Assembly (NCBI GenBank): GCA_005790545.1
Contig: SXUL01000118.1
Location: forward strand, 121,160-185,159
Direction: 5' to 3'
Source of the DNA: Planctomycetia bacterium
GTDB lineage: Bacteria > Planctomycetota > GCA-002687715
DNA: 64,000 bases
Under the pieces are notes generated by a model that worked only from the letters and a program-made list of their open reading frames with translations, was not told the DNA's origin and searched no databases. How positions within the stretch are numbered: the stretch's first letter is position 1; every line of letters begins with the position of its first letter. Position numbers and translations under genes: made by a program. Below, one piece after another: positions 35,576 to 44,367 of the stretch.

Positions 35576-36390
35576 GCGTGAATGCTCCGGGCTTCGAAGA
35601 CAGGACCGTCCACGCAAGCCTTGAGGAATGTCCCCTGTCCGCGCGGCACGCCGTCAGCGCGGGATTCCACCACGCAGGCGTTGCAGACGCCATAGCCGCA
35701 GGCCATGCGTTCTTCGACGCTCAAGTGGCACGAAAAACCTGCTTCGAGAGCGAGCGCCTGCACGGCATGCAGCATGGGCTCGGGGCCGCAGACGAAGGCT
35801 TCCACGGCGCCGAGCGCCGGCAATGCGTGCCGCAGCACATCCGTGATCCGGCCGTGCTCGCCCCGTGTTCCGTCATCGGTGCACTCGAGAATGCGGATGC
35901 CGGATGCGCGCACCCACGGCTGGATCCAGATGTCCTCGGCAGAGCGGCCTGCAAGCACCAGCGTGATTTCTCCCGCGCGCGCGGCGAAAGCTCCAGCGAG
36001 AAGCTCGCGGACGTGCAGCGCGAAGGGTGCGTTGCCGATGCCGCCAGCGAGAAGCAGCGGGCGCTTCGCCGGGTCTGCGTCGGGGAAGCCATTGCCTGCG
36101 AGCCCGCCGAGATGCACGCGTGCACCCGGTTTCAGTGCCGTCATGCGGCGCGTCACACGGCCCACCGGCTTGTAGAGAATCTCGGTGACGACCTCCCCAT
36201 CCGCGCAGCGCCACACGTCCGAGAGGCTGAAGGGCCTCGGCAGGACCTGCAGCGGGCGATCTTCGAGCGAGAGCATGACGAAGCGCGCCGCCTTCGCCCC
36301 GCGAGCCAGCGCGTCATACGCGAGGCTCAAGCGCCACACGCTGCCGCTTTCCGCGGCATTTCCGAGCACCGTTGCAAGGCTCACCTGCAT
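35572..36390 (-). CDS. Dihydroorotate dehydrogenase electron-transfer subunit-like (PyrK) protein
   Basis: From ATG 36390 (MQVSLATVLGN) the protein has 272 residues. FAD-binding shows as RPFSLSD, and a C-terminal NAD-binding part with LLAGGIGNAPFALHVREL is typical of ferredoxin-NADP reductase folds. The 2Fe-2S cluster is formed by ERMACGYGVCNACVVES and CVDGPVF, the PyrK layout. PyrK passes electrons between dihydroorotate dehydrogenase B (PyrD) and NAD+. No pyrD is in this window. Other reductases share the fold, so PyrK is the best but not the only choice. It is divergent from the Nudix gene. Confidence 0.85.
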   Translation of the reverse strand: MQVSLATVLGNAAESGSVWRLSLAYDALARGAKAARFVMLSLEDRPLQVLPRPFSLSDVWRCADGEVVTEILYKPVGRVTRRMTALKPGARVHLGGLAGNGFPDADPAKRPLLLAGGIGNAPFALHVRELLAGAFAARAGEITLVLAGRSAEDIWIQPWVRASGIRILECTDDGTRGEHGRITDVLRHALPALGAVEAFVCGPEPMLHAVQALALEAGFSCHLSVEERMACGYGVCNACVVESRADGVPRGQGTFLKACVDGPVFEARSIHA

Positions 36391-36470
36391 GCGTGTCTTT
36401 GTAGCAGAGGCCCTCAGGGCTGGAAGCAGCCGGGCTTGCAAGAGCACCGTTCTTGGCGGATTCTCTTCCC

Positions 36471-36902
36471 ATGCGCCGCGCAGCGGGTTTCGTCCTCATG
36501 CTCCTCACGCCGGATGGACGGCGCTTCCTGCTGCTCCGCAACGCGAAGCACGGCACGTGGTCGGTACCGAAGGGGCATCTCGAAAAGGGCGAGGACGAAC
36601 TCTCCGGCGCGCGGCGCGAACTTCTCGAAGAGACAGGCATCCACGACGTGGAGGTGCTGCCTGGTTTTCGCGAAGTGCACCGCTATCAGGTGGCCGCGGG
36701 CAAGCGCCCCGACCGCCCCGAAGGCTACGAGAAGGAACTGGTGCTTTTTCTGGCGCTGGCTCGAGACGAGAAGTGGCACCGCTCTTCGGAACACGACACA
36801 GGCGCCTGGTTGGATCTCGCCAGCGCCATGAAGCTCGTGCCGCATGAGGCACTGCGCCTCGCCCTCATGAAGGCCGCGGCTCATCCGGCGACGGGAGGCT
36901 GA
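36471..36902 (+). CDS. Nudix hydrolase, diadenosine-polyphosphate type
   Basis: The ATG at 36471 starts a 143-residue protein (MRRAAGFVLMLLTPDGRRFLLLRN). The Nudix box is complete: GHLEKGEDELSGARRELLEETGI (Gx5Ex7REUxEExGU). The closest family is the Ap4A hydrolase/(di)nucleoside polyphosphate group, judged from KHGTWSVPKGHLEKGE. It probably removes dinucleotides or nucleotide diphosphate derivatives. The upstream TTG in the ORF track start was rejected in favour of the ATG. It precedes the ABC-F gene by five bases. Confidence 0.88.
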   Translation: MRRAAGFVLMLLTPDGRRFLLLRNAKHGTWSVPKGHLEKGEDELSGARRELLEETGIHDVEVLPGFREVHRYQVAAGKRPDRPEGYEKELVLFLALARDEKWHRSSEHDTGAWLDLASAMKLVPHEALRLALMKAAAHPATGG

Positions 36903-36907
36903 GCCCA

Positions 36908-38794
36908 GTGGCGCTGATCTCGGTTGCTGGCCTCGCCAAGTCCTTCGGCGCAGAGACTCTCTTCGAGAACCTCGACGTCGAGCTGCACCCCGGTGACCGC
37001 ATCGGTGTCACAGGACCGAATGGCTGCGGCAAGAGCACGCTCTTCCGCATTCTTGCGGGCGTTGAAAGCGCAGATGGCGGCACCGTTGCCCGCGCGCGCG
37101 GCCTCGCCACGGGTTGGCTGCGGCAGGATCCGGAGTTCACACCCGGTGTGACGGCCGTCGGAGCAGTGCTCGAAGCTTTCGCTCACCTCGACGAAGCTGC
37201 GGCTGCCATGCGCGCCGTGGAAGAGGAACTCGCCACGTCGCCGGAAGGCGAGCGCCTTGAGGAACTGGTGCAAGAGCTCACCCGCCTCGGCACGCTCCTC
37301 GACGAAGGCTCCGGCAATCTCGACAACCGCGCACGAGAGACGCTCGCGCATCTCGGCCTCAAGCCTGCGCTGCATGACGCCGAATGCACCACGCTTTCCG
37401 GCGGTGAACGTTGCCGCGTGGCACTCGCGCGTCTGCTCCTTGAAGGCGCGGACCTGTTGCTGCTCGACGAACCCACCAACCATCTCGATCTCGACGGCAT
37501 CACCTGGCTCGAGGAACACCTCGCGCGCCACAAGGGTGCGCTGCTCGTGATCTCCCACGACCGGCGCTTCCTGGATGATGTGACCACTGCAACACTGACC
37601 TTCAGCACCGAAGGTCCGGTGCTGTACCGGGCTCCCTGGAGCCGGGCTGCCGTTCTCCGCAAGGAAGAGCTCGAAGCACGTCGGCGCGACGTGAAAAAGC
37701 AGCAGCACTTCATTGCCAAGGAAGAGGAGTTCATCAGGAAGCACCTTGGCAGCCAGCGCAGTGCGGAAGCAAAGGGCCGCAGAAGGCGGCTCGAACGCCT
37801 TGAGCGCCTCAGTCTGCCGTCGGCCGCGACGGAACGCATGCGCCTCGACATGACGCCGTTGCGGCGAGCAGGCGACGCACCTCTCCGCATCGAGGAGCTC
37901 GGCATCGGCTACGACGGACGCTGGCTCGTACGCGGGCTCAACTGCATCCTCGAACCAGGCGAGAGGATCGGCGTTGTCGGGCGCAACGGCTGCGGCAAGT
38001 CCACCCTGCTCAACGTCCTCACCGGAAAGACGCCGCCGCTGGAAGGCCGCGTGGATCTCGGGCGCTCCCTCGAAATCGGGTTCTTCTCGCAGTCCCAGAT
38101 CCATCTGCCGGAAGAGAAGTGCGTGCGGGATTTCATCCATGACATGCGCCCGCGCTGGACGGACTTCGAAGTGCACTCGCTGCTCGCGCGCTTCCTCTTC
38201 TTCGAGGAAGACACGGAGCGGCCAATCAGGCAGTTGAGCGGTGGTGAACGCGGAAGGCTCGCGCTGGCAGAACTCATGCTGAAGCGCCCCAACATGCTGC
38301 TCCTCGACGAACCCACCAATCACCTCGACATTCCGGCACGCGAAGCTCTGGAGGAACTGCTGGCGGATTTCACGGGCACGCTGCTGGTGGTGAGCCACGA
38401 CCGGCAGTTCCTCGACAACATGACGCGGCGCACGCTTTGGATCGACGCGGATGGTGTGCGCATTTACGAAACATCGTTCAGCGAGGCGCACGCGTCGCGC
38501 CGACGCGCCGAGAGCGCGCGGCGCGAGCAGGCACGCGAGATCCCCGCAGAGAAGGCGCCCGCGCTCGCACCGCTGCGCAAGGTCCCTTCGAAGACGAAGC
38601 GACGCTCGCTCGAACGCATTGAAGCGGACATCATGAGCCGCGAAGCAGAACGCACGGCCCTGCACGCGCAACTCGCCGACCCGGAGATCTTCCGCCAAGG
38701 CGAGGAGGTGCGCCGCCTGCAGACGCGCCTCGCGACCCTCGCGACGGAACTCTCGACTCTCGAAGCAGAGTGGTCTGCATTCGGCGAACCGTGA
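36908..38794 (+). CDS. ABC-F family ATPase (ribosome-associated)
   Basis: The gene starts with GTG 36908, preceded by GGAGG, and encodes 628 residues. It has two ABC domains in tandem and no membrane segment. The first shows GPNGCGKSTLFRILAG, LSGGERCRVALARL and LLLLDEPTNHLD; the second shows GRNGCGKSTLLNVLTG, LSGGERGRLALAELM and LLLDEPTNHLD. A linker of charged helix lies in between (about 260-310), as in ABC-F proteins (Uup, EttA, YheS). The C-terminus has an arginine- and glutamate-rich coiled coil (EREAERTALHAQLADPE-like). These factors bind ribosomes during translation. The subfamily cannot be stated. Confidence 0.93.
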   Translation: MALISVAGLAKSFGAETLFENLDVELHPGDRIGVTGPNGCGKSTLFRILAGVESADGGTVARARGLATGWLRQDPEFTPGVTAVGAVLEAFAHLDEAAAAMRAVEEELATSPEGERLEELVQELTRLGTLLDEGSGNLDNRARETLAHLGLKPALHDAECTTLSGGERCRVALARLLLEGADLLLLDEPTNHLDLDGITWLEEHLARHKGALLVISHDRRFLDDVTTATLTFSTEGPVLYRAPWSRAAVLRKEELEARRRDVKKQQHFIAKEEEFIRKHLGSQRSAEAKGRRRRLERLERLSLPSAATERMRLDMTPLRRAGDAPLRIEELGIGYDGRWLVRGLNCILEPGERIGVVGRNGCGKSTLLNVLTGKTPPLEGRVDLGRSLEIGFFSQSQIHLPEEKCVRDFIHDMRPRWTDFEVHSLLARFLFFEEDTERPIRQLSGGERGRLALAELMLKRPNMLLLDEPTNHLDIPAREALEELLADFTGTLLVVSHDRQFLDNMTRRTLWIDADGVRIYETSFSEAHASRRRAESARREQAREIPAEKAPALAPLRKVPSKTKRRSLERIEADIMSREAERTALHAQLADPEIFRQGEEVRRLQTRLATLATELSTLEAEWSAFGEP

Positions 38795-38800
38795 TGAGCG

Positions 38801-38812
38801 CTCAGCGCTGAG
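38801..38812. promoter_or_regulatory. Perfect palindrome upstream of the metal cassette
   Basis: CTCAGCGCTGAG is a 12-base perfect palindrome located seven bases after the ABC-F stop and about 120 bases before the small His/Cys gene. It could be an operator or part of a weak terminator. No T-run follows. A TAGGAT hexamer at 38903-38908 may be the -10 of the cassette. Confidence 0.3.
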
Positions 38813-38929
38813 ACCAAGTGCAACGCGCTCGTCTCAAGCGTGGAGCCGGCGCAGCGCGTACCGCGACAAGGTATGCACGGAGCGCAATGGCTGACGAGAC
38901 GTTAGGATGCCGCCGTGGGCTCCCAGCGA

Positions 38930-39214
38930 ATGCAACGACTTGCCGCGATCTTCGCCTTGCTGGCGTTGACGGGTTGGTTGTGGGCCTCCATTCAGGCGCT
39001 CGACCACCACCACACGCTTGATGAAGGCAGCGATTGCCCCACCTGCGAACTGGCGGCGCTGCCGGGCGCCACGCTGCACGTGGCAGCTGTGGCCACGTTG
39101 GTGCCGGTGGATGCGTGGCACGCATCGACTCCTGCACCCTTTCTTCATGCACGAACGCTGCTGCGCGCCTCTGCCCGCGGCCCGCCTGCTCCGACTTCGA
39201 CACTGGCGTCCTGA
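38930..39214 (+). CDS. Small exported His/Cys protein at the head of a metal-uptake cassette
   Basis: The product has 94 residues from ATG 38930 (99 from GTG 38915). It begins with a hydrophobic segment (LAAIFALLALTGWLWASIQA), followed directly by LDHHHTLDEGSDCPTCELAAL. The three consecutive His and the CPTC pair suit metal binding. It resembles DUF2946-type proteins seen next to metal transporters. A second His-containing part (DAWHASTPAPFLHARTLL) follows. It is the first gene of the run small protein, porin, ZnuA, ZnuC, ZnuB. It may be a periplasmic or membrane-anchored metal carrier or sensor, which is inferred from content and position. Confidence 0.7.
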   Translation: MQRLAAIFALLALTGWLWASIQALDHHHTLDEGSDCPTCELAALPGATLHVAAVATLVPVDAWHASTPAPFLHARTLLRASARGPPAPTSTLAS

Positions 39215-39234
39215 AGATCTCACCGTGTCATTGC

Positions 39235-40665
39235 ATGGCCGCGTTCCTTCGTGAACGCAGCGCCGCATCCAGTCGGAGTCTCCCTTTGTCCAACAAACAT
39301 GCTCGCGTTGCGGGACTTGCAGTCCTCGCAACAACGTTGGTTTTCAGCAAACCTGAGCTCGGAGCTCAGGATCTGCAGTCCCTTGAAGCCCGCATGATTG
39401 CCATGCAGGCGCGCTATGAGAGCCGCATCGCCGCGCTCGAATCCGAAGTGGCCGGATTGAGGACGCATCCACCCCTCGCGGCAGAGGTTGAACTTGCCGC
39501 AACGCTGGATGTCACCGCGGCCAAGTGGCAGCAGAGCGGACTGTCGAAAGCTGCGCGAGACGCGAGATCTGCCGCAGTGCAAATCAGCGTCGTGGCCGAT
39601 GCCGTGCTCACGGCGTCGGGGCGCCGGGACAGTTTCGAGACGGACAATCAGTTCCGCCTGCGCAGTGTGGAACTCGGATTCTCCGGGCGTCTCGACCCCC
39701 ACGCGAAGTACGCCTTCGTTCTCGCAGCCCATGAAGATGCGGTGGAAATCGAGGACGCCTTCGCCGACTGGGACAACGGACTGCCGGACACCTTCACGCT
39801 GCGTGGAGGGCGCATGCCGGTAGACTTTGGTTTCGCGGCACCGTTGCACGACCACGAACTCGGATTCGTGGACAAGCCGTACGCCGTGCAGGAGTTCCTC
39901 GGCGGGCGGGCGGTCACCACGGGACTCGCGCTGCACCACTGGTTCGGTCTCGGAGACACTCCCGTGCGCTGGAGTCTCGGCGCTGGCAATGCGCTGCAGG
40001 GTGACAGTCACGCCATCCAGGGCCCGCTCGGGGGCGCGCACGAGCACGCCGCTCTCGTGGGCGCTGAGCCCGTCGGTGAACGCGGCATCGAAGATCTCAT
40101 CTGGACCGCACGGGTGGCCACGACCATCGACATGGCGGAGCACGACACGCTCACCCTTGGCGCGAGCGTGATCCACGCACCGCGCGAACGCCACTTCTGG
40201 TTTGCCGACCCTCCAACGAACACGACTGTCGCCTTTGGCGACACGGACCGCACTGTCGCCGGCATGGACGTCTTCTGGCGCCACCGCAATCCCGCCACAG
40301 AAGGACACCTGACCATCGGTGGCGAATGGCTCTGGTCTCGCAGCTCCAGCGTGGATGACTCCACCACTCCTCCCGTCGTGAACGGCACGCACCAGCGCGC
40401 GGACGGCGGTTATGTCATGGCGGAATACGGACTCGACACACACTGGACTGTGGGTGGTCGCTGGGAGCTCTTCAGCCACGCAGAGGATCGCACGCTCACA
40501 ACGGAAGCCTGCGCAGTCGCAGTGACTTGGACTCTCGACGAATACAACCGGTTGCGTCTTGAGGCTGGCCTGATCGATGACGAGTCAGCCGACGACGCGT
40601 ACGGTTTCTGCATGCTTCAATGGACCACCGTGCTTGGGAGCCACAACCATGGCCTTGCTTGGTGA
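39235..40665 (+). CDS. Coiled-coil beta-barrel porin of the metal cassette
   Basis: From ATG 39235 the protein has 476 residues; a TTG at about 39286 is another possible start since no Shine-Dalgarno site is seen. A hydrophobic signal-type part (VAGLAVLATTLVFS) is followed by a coiled coil (LQSLEARMIAMQARYESRIAALESEVAGLRT). The remainder alternates amphipathic strands (VWELGFSGRLDPHAKYAFVLAAHED and WSLGAGNALQGD) and ends with a weak C-terminal aromatic residue (NHGLAW), as in phosphate-selective or OprP/OprO-like porins. It is likely an outer-membrane channel of the cassette, supplying metal to the ZnuA-like protein encoded next. Confidence 0.7.
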   Translation: MAAFLRERSAASSRSLPLSNKHARVAGLAVLATTLVFSKPELGAQDLQSLEARMIAMQARYESRIAALESEVAGLRTHPPLAAEVELAATLDVTAAKWQQSGLSKAARDARSAAVQISVVADAVLTASGRRDSFETDNQFRLRSVELGFSGRLDPHAKYAFVLAAHEDAVEIEDAFADWDNGLPDTFTLRGGRMPVDFGFAAPLHDHELGFVDKPYAVQEFLGGRAVTTGLALHHWFGLGDTPVRWSLGAGNALQGDSHAIQGPLGGAHEHAALVGAEPVGERGIEDLIWTARVATTIDMAEHDTLTLGASVIHAPRERHFWFADPPTNTTVAFGDTDRTVAGMDVFWRHRNPATEGHLTIGGEWLWSRSSSVDDSTTPPVVNGTHQRADGGYVMAEYGLDTHWTVGGRWELFSHAEDRTLTTEACAVAVTWTLDEYNRLRLEAGLIDDESADDAYGFCMLQWTTVLGSHNHGLAW

Positions 40666-41578
40666 CACCATGCGCACTCTCACACTGTGCGCCTTCCTCT
40701 GCACTGCCCTGCATGCGCAAGCACTGCGGGTGGTTGCAACAACTCATGACCTCGCGGATCTCGCGCGTGAAGTCGCGGGCACGCGCATCGCGTGCGAAGT
40801 GCTTTCATTCGGCGATCAAGACCCACACCGCGTGGTGGCCAAACCCTCGACCTTGCTCAAACTGAGAAAGGCCGACGCCCTCCTCCTCATGGGGCTTGAT
40901 CTCGAGCACTCCTGGTTGCCGCCACTACTGGAAGGCGCTCGCAACGAAGCCCTCACGGCAGGGCGCCCCGGACACATCGACCTCTCGGTCGGGATCGAGC
41001 CGCTTGAAGTTCCTGCTCAGGTGGACAGAAGTCGCGGCACGGATCTCCATGCCCGCGGCAACCCGCACTACAACCTCGATCCGGAAGGCGGCCGTCACAT
41101 GGCGCGCCGGATCGCGGAGTGCCTCGGACAATTGGCGCCCGATCACAAGGCGGATTTCGCCGCCGGGCTCCGCGCCTTCGAAGCAAAACTGGATGCCAAG
41201 GTGAAGGATTGGGAGCCAGAGTGGCGGCGCTTGAAGGGTGCCAAGTTCGTGACGCGCCATGGCTTTTTCCCGTACCTCTCGAAGTCCGCGGGTTTCGATG
41301 TGATCGCAGACCTCGAAAACACACCGGGGCTCGAACCCTCGCCCGCCCATGTTGCCAAGGTGATGCAGCTCATGCGCGAGCAGAAGCCGGCCGCATTGCT
41401 GGTTCCCTCCTGGAAGGCGGGTGGCCTCACCGCCACGGTCGCTGAGGGCACGGGCATCCCTGTCCTCGCGTTGCCCATGGGCTCGACTGGCCGGGGCAAG
41501 GATGCAACCTGGCTCGACTGGATGAGCCACGTGATTTCCGAACTCGCAGCCGCGGTTCCCGAGACGCGAGAACACTGA
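40649..41578 (+). CDS. Periplasmic metal-binding protein of a zinc/manganese ABC transporter (ZnuA/TroA type)
   Basis: Taking ATG 40649 (GGGAG Shine-Dalgarno upstream), the protein has 309 residues with a signal peptide (LTLCAFLCTALHAQA). The cluster A-I fold is seen in VVATTHDLADLAREVAG, with probable metal ligands in DQDPHRV (His), ARGNPHYNLDP (His), VTRHGFFPYLSKSAGF (His) and ENTPGLEPSPAHV (acidic/His). The long His-rich loop of ZnuA is absent. It captures Zn(II) or Mn(II) and delivers it to the permease. It overlaps the porin by 17 bases and is coupled to the ATPase by TGATG. The metal is not defined. Confidence 0.92.
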   Translation: MALLGDTMRTLTLCAFLCTALHAQALRVVATTHDLADLAREVAGTRIACEVLSFGDQDPHRVVAKPSTLLKLRKADALLLMGLDLEHSWLPPLLEGARNEALTAGRPGHIDLSVGIEPLEVPAQVDRSRGTDLHARGNPHYNLDPEGGRHMARRIAECLGQLAPDHKADFAAGLRAFEAKLDAKVKDWEPEWRRLKGAKFVTRHGFFPYLSKSAGFDVIADLENTPGLEPSPAHVAKVMQLMREQKPAALLVPSWKAGGLTATVAEGTGIPVLALPMGSTGRGKDATWLDWMSHVISELAAAVPETREH

Positions 41579-42201
41579 TGCCGCAAGGGCTGCATGTCTG
41601 CGACCTCGTCGTGCAGCCCGCCGCGGGGGTGCGCGTGGGGCCCATCAGTTTCACGCTCGCACCAGGCGAAGTGTTGTTGCTGCAAGGGCCGAACGGCAGC
41701 GGCAAGACGACCTTGCTGAAAGCTCTGGCCGGACTGACACCTGTTGAGTCCGGCCAGATCACGCGGCCTGCAGGCAGCGCGTGGGTCGCGCAGCAGCCAG
41801 AACACGAAGGCGATGTGCCACTCGGCGTGGACGAAGTTCTCGCCCTCAACGAGCAACGCACCGGGACGGTTGCGGAGCGCAAACTCCGCCGCGCCCGTGC
41901 ACTCGAGGCTGTGCTGCTGCCGCAGCGCGAACATCGCCGTCTCGCAACACTCTCCGGCGGCGAGCAGCAGCGCGTGCGTCTCGCGGCTGCCCTGCTCTCT
42001 GCAGCGCCGTTGCTCCTCCTCGATGAAGCCACGTCGGCCGTTGATGTCACGAGCGACGCCATGCTCGCACGTCATATGGCGCAGCACCTGATCGCGACGG
42101 GACGCATGGCCGTCATCGTGACGCATCGCCCGGAAGCGTGGAGCGGACTGACAATGCGATCCATGCACTTGCCGGCGCGAACCCTCGAGGCCGGTGCATG
42201 A
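41578..42201 (+). CDS. Metal ABC transporter ATP-binding protein (ZnuC type)
   Basis: The 207-residue ATPase has Walker A LLLQGPNGSGKTTLLKALAG, a Q-loop, signature LSGGEQQRVRLAAALLSA and Walker B LLLLDEATSAVD, with the His-loop VIVTHRPEAW. It lacks C-terminal regulatory sequence. It hydrolyses ATP to drive metal import through the permease encoded next. The start overlaps the previous stop by one base and the permease start overlaps its stop by four bases, so three genes are translationally coupled. Assignment to the metal-transporter family rests on the neighbours as well as the sequence. Confidence 0.9.
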   Translation: MPQGLHVCDLVVQPAAGVRVGPISFTLAPGEVLLLQGPNGSGKTTLLKALAGLTPVESGQITRPAGSAWVAQQPEHEGDVPLGVDEVLALNEQRTGTVAERKLRRARALEAVLLPQREHRRLATLSGGEQQRVRLAAALLSAAPLLLLDEATSAVDVTSDAMLARHMAQHLIATGRMAVIVTHRPEAWSGLTMRSMHLPARTLEAGA

Positions 42202-43067
42202 GCGGCGCTTTCGGATCCATTCTTCAGTGCCTCACCGATGCCCACGTTCTGCTCTGGCAGGAATTCCGGCCGGCCTGGGGCGCAACGCTGCTGGCGGCTC
42301 TCGTGCTCCCCCGCCTCGGCCTGCACGCGTCCTTCCGGCGTCACATCCTCACCACTATCGCGCTTCCGCAAACCGCGTTCGCCGGCATGGCACTCGTCCT
42401 CGCGCTGCCTCTGCTCTCCGCAGAAGCCGATGGCGAGCCGTCCACAGCGCTGGTGTTTCTTGGTGCGGCGCTCGGCACGCTGCTGGGCCTCGTCATCGCA
42501 GCGCAGTTCCGCACCGAGGTGGTCACGCGCGGCGTCGCGGCGATGATCGTGGCCTCGCTCGCCATCACGGAAATCGCGCGCTCACTATCTCCATTCGGCG
42601 AAACACGCCTGGAACCACTTCTGCACGGCGAGGTGCTCGGCCTTTCCGCGGAGAGGCTCGGCCTCTTGAGCACGATCCTGTTGCCAGGGCTGTTCGCGCT
42701 GGTCGCGAAACGCCGCTGGTTGTTCACAGCCTCCTGCCCGGATGCCGCCCGGGCTGCGGGAGTCTCCACGCGCAGCGCTGCATTTGAATTCGCGGGAGCC
42801 CTCGGCTTCGCCGTCATGCTGGCCACGCTCACCCTCGGCCCCTTGCTCACAGCGAGCCTGCTCATCATTCCTGCGGCGTGGGCTCGACACGCGGGCAACA
42901 ACGTGCGCGGTGCGCTGCGAGAATCGACAGCAATGGCACTGCTCTCCGCGTGGTGGGGACCCGTGGTGTCCGTGATCGCCGATATTCCTCTCGGCGCTGG
43001 CGTCGTCATGGTCGCCCTCGTTACAGGTGCTCTCACACGGGCCTTGCGTCGACGCATCGCGCGCTGA
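42198..43067 (+). CDS. Metal ABC transporter permease (ZnuB type)
   Basis: The 289-residue protein starts at ATG 42198 (MSGAFGSILQC). It has about eight hydrophobic segments (TLLAALVLPRLGL, ALVLALPLLS, LVFLGAALGTLLGLVIAA, LLPGLFALVAK, GALGFAVMLATLTLGPLLTASLLIIPAAWA and IPLGAGVVMVALVTGALT), matching the ABC-3 permease family for Zn, Mn or Fe. FRRHILTTIALPQTAFAGMALV is the usual first part. With the ZnuA and ZnuC-like proteins it makes a complete transporter in the inner membrane. The operon ends here; the next gene is convergent. Confidence 0.9.
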   Translation: MSGAFGSILQCLTDAHVLLWQEFRPAWGATLLAALVLPRLGLHASFRRHILTTIALPQTAFAGMALVLALPLLSAEADGEPSTALVFLGAALGTLLGLVIAAQFRTEVVTRGVAAMIVASLAITEIARSLSPFGETRLEPLLHGEVLGLSAERLGLLSTILLPGLFALVAKRRWLFTASCPDAARAAGVSTRSAAFEFAGALGFAVMLATLTLGPLLTASLLIIPAAWARHAGNNVRGALRESTAMALLSAWWGPVVSVIADIPLGAGVVMVALVTGALTRALRRRIAR

Positions 43068-43295
43068 AGCAATGCCGCTGACCGAATGCACCCGCGCTGC
43101 AGCTGTACCTCCTGTTGCCGCGTGCGCCATTGGCACGCTCATGCGCCGCCTGGCTTCAGCCCCTGAGTTCAGGATGTGCGGCAAGACCACCTGCACCTTG
43201 CGCTGTGTCCATGTGCGCACAGTGCGGCGCGCATGCAGGAGAGAGACTCGGGCTCAGGCACTCCGTGCTGGAGAGCAGGTCGCTGCACCGCAGGA

Positions 43296-44366
43296 TCAGG
43301 ACGCGAGCAGGCGGTCGAGCAAGCGGCGCGTGCTCCAGAGCAGCGCGGCCATGCCGACGACTGCGACGGCCCAGAACGTGATGGCAGGGCCGGCATCGGC
43401 TGCGCGTGCGAGCGCCTCGAACTGCGCGAGGGTCCGGCGCTGTTCGTCTTCCGTGCCCGGGAGCTTGGCGCGTCCTGCACCGATTTCCTCGTAGAGGACA
43501 TGGCCTTCCTTCCAATTGGGAACGGTGTTGTGCCCGGACCTGGAAGCTGCGAGGCCGAAGGCCCCGCGCACCGCAGGATCATCCGAGCCTGCCCAGCCAG
43601 CACGCAGCGCCGCGCGGGCGCTGTACCAGTTGTGCCCGTGAACAGCGTCCACATCTTCGATGGCCGTCACGTCGCCGAGGGCGCAACGCAACAACGCTGC
43701 CGATTCCGCCGTGGTGACGCGTTCATCCGACTGCAACGCTGTGAGCAGTTCGGCCACGCGCGCCGGCTCCAGCAGTCGCGCCAGCGGCAGGTGCGCCAAC
43801 CAGTCCTCGAAGCTCCGCTCCGGCGCGTTGCCATTGGAGAGTTTCTCGCGCACCTTCGCGACGATCCCGCCAAAGACGCCAGTCGCAGGCTTCCGCGGCA
43901 GCAATTCCGAACTGAGTTCATGCAGCAGCTGGCGCATCGTCGGCTGTTCGAAGGGTGCGTCCTCGGCCACGCGCCGGAACACCAGCACATCCTGCGCCTT
44001 GTCCAGGTTCTGCCAGCCGCATTTCACCAGCGTGAGCCCCTTGGGATCGAGCTCTTCATTCTCGATGTTGTAGCGGCGACGTCCACTGCGCGACTTCACC
44101 TGACATGTGAAGCCCGAGCCGGTATCCGTGATGCGCAACGACATGGCGCCCTGGAGCTCGCCCACCTCCTTCACCAATGCCCCGCGCCAGGAGATGTTGT
44201 CGTCCGGGTCATCCACCGGCGGCAGCGCGCGAATCCGCAGCATCGACTTCCCTTCGGGAATGCCAGCCACACCGGCGGTGGCTTCCGGCGAGACCATCTG
44301 CACCACGTCGAAGCACTGGGCCGCAACGCATGCCGGAAAGATGATGCAAAGGAGGATTGTGCGCAT
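43296..44366 (-). CDS. Secreted protein with C-terminal membrane anchor, unknown function
   Basis: The 356-residue protein has a signal peptide (LLCIIFPACVAAQ) and a C-terminal hydrophobic segment (ITFWAVAVVGMAALLW) followed by basic residues, so it is exported and anchored by the C-terminus. The middle includes SLRITDTGSGFTCQVKSRSG, EELDPKGLTLVKCGWQ and helical repeats. No family is recognised. It starts one base after the apt stop on the same strand and is the last gene of the run that begins with the glycosyltransferase. The region 43068-43295 that follows holds nothing coding that I can support. Confidence 0.75.
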   Translation of the reverse strand: MRTILLCIIFPACVAAQCFDVVQMVSPEATAGVAGIPEGKSMLRIRALPPVDDPDDNISWRGALVKEVGELQGAMSLRITDTGSGFTCQVKSRSGRRRYNIENEELDPKGLTLVKCGWQNLDKAQDVLVFRRVAEDAPFEQPTMRQLLHELSSELLPRKPATGVFGGIVAKVREKLSNGNAPERSFEDWLAHLPLARLLEPARVAELLTALQSDERVTTAESAALLRCALGDVTAIEDVDAVHGHNWYSARAALRAGWAGSDDPAVRGAFGLAASRSGHNTVPNWKEGHVLYEEIGAGRAKLPGTEDEQRRTLAQFEALARAADAGPAITFWAVAVVGMAALLWSTRRLLDRLLAS

Positions 44367-44367
44367 G

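Noticed and set aside
36881-38698. 605-residue minus-strand ORF opposite the ABC-F gene
   Set aside because: The plus-strand gene carries both complete ABC domains, so the minus ORF is a shadow.
43027-43494. 155-residue plus-strand ORF with several Cys between znuB and the 356-residue gene
   Set aside because: It partly overlaps the minus-strand gene, has no Shine-Dalgarno site and no recognisable domain.
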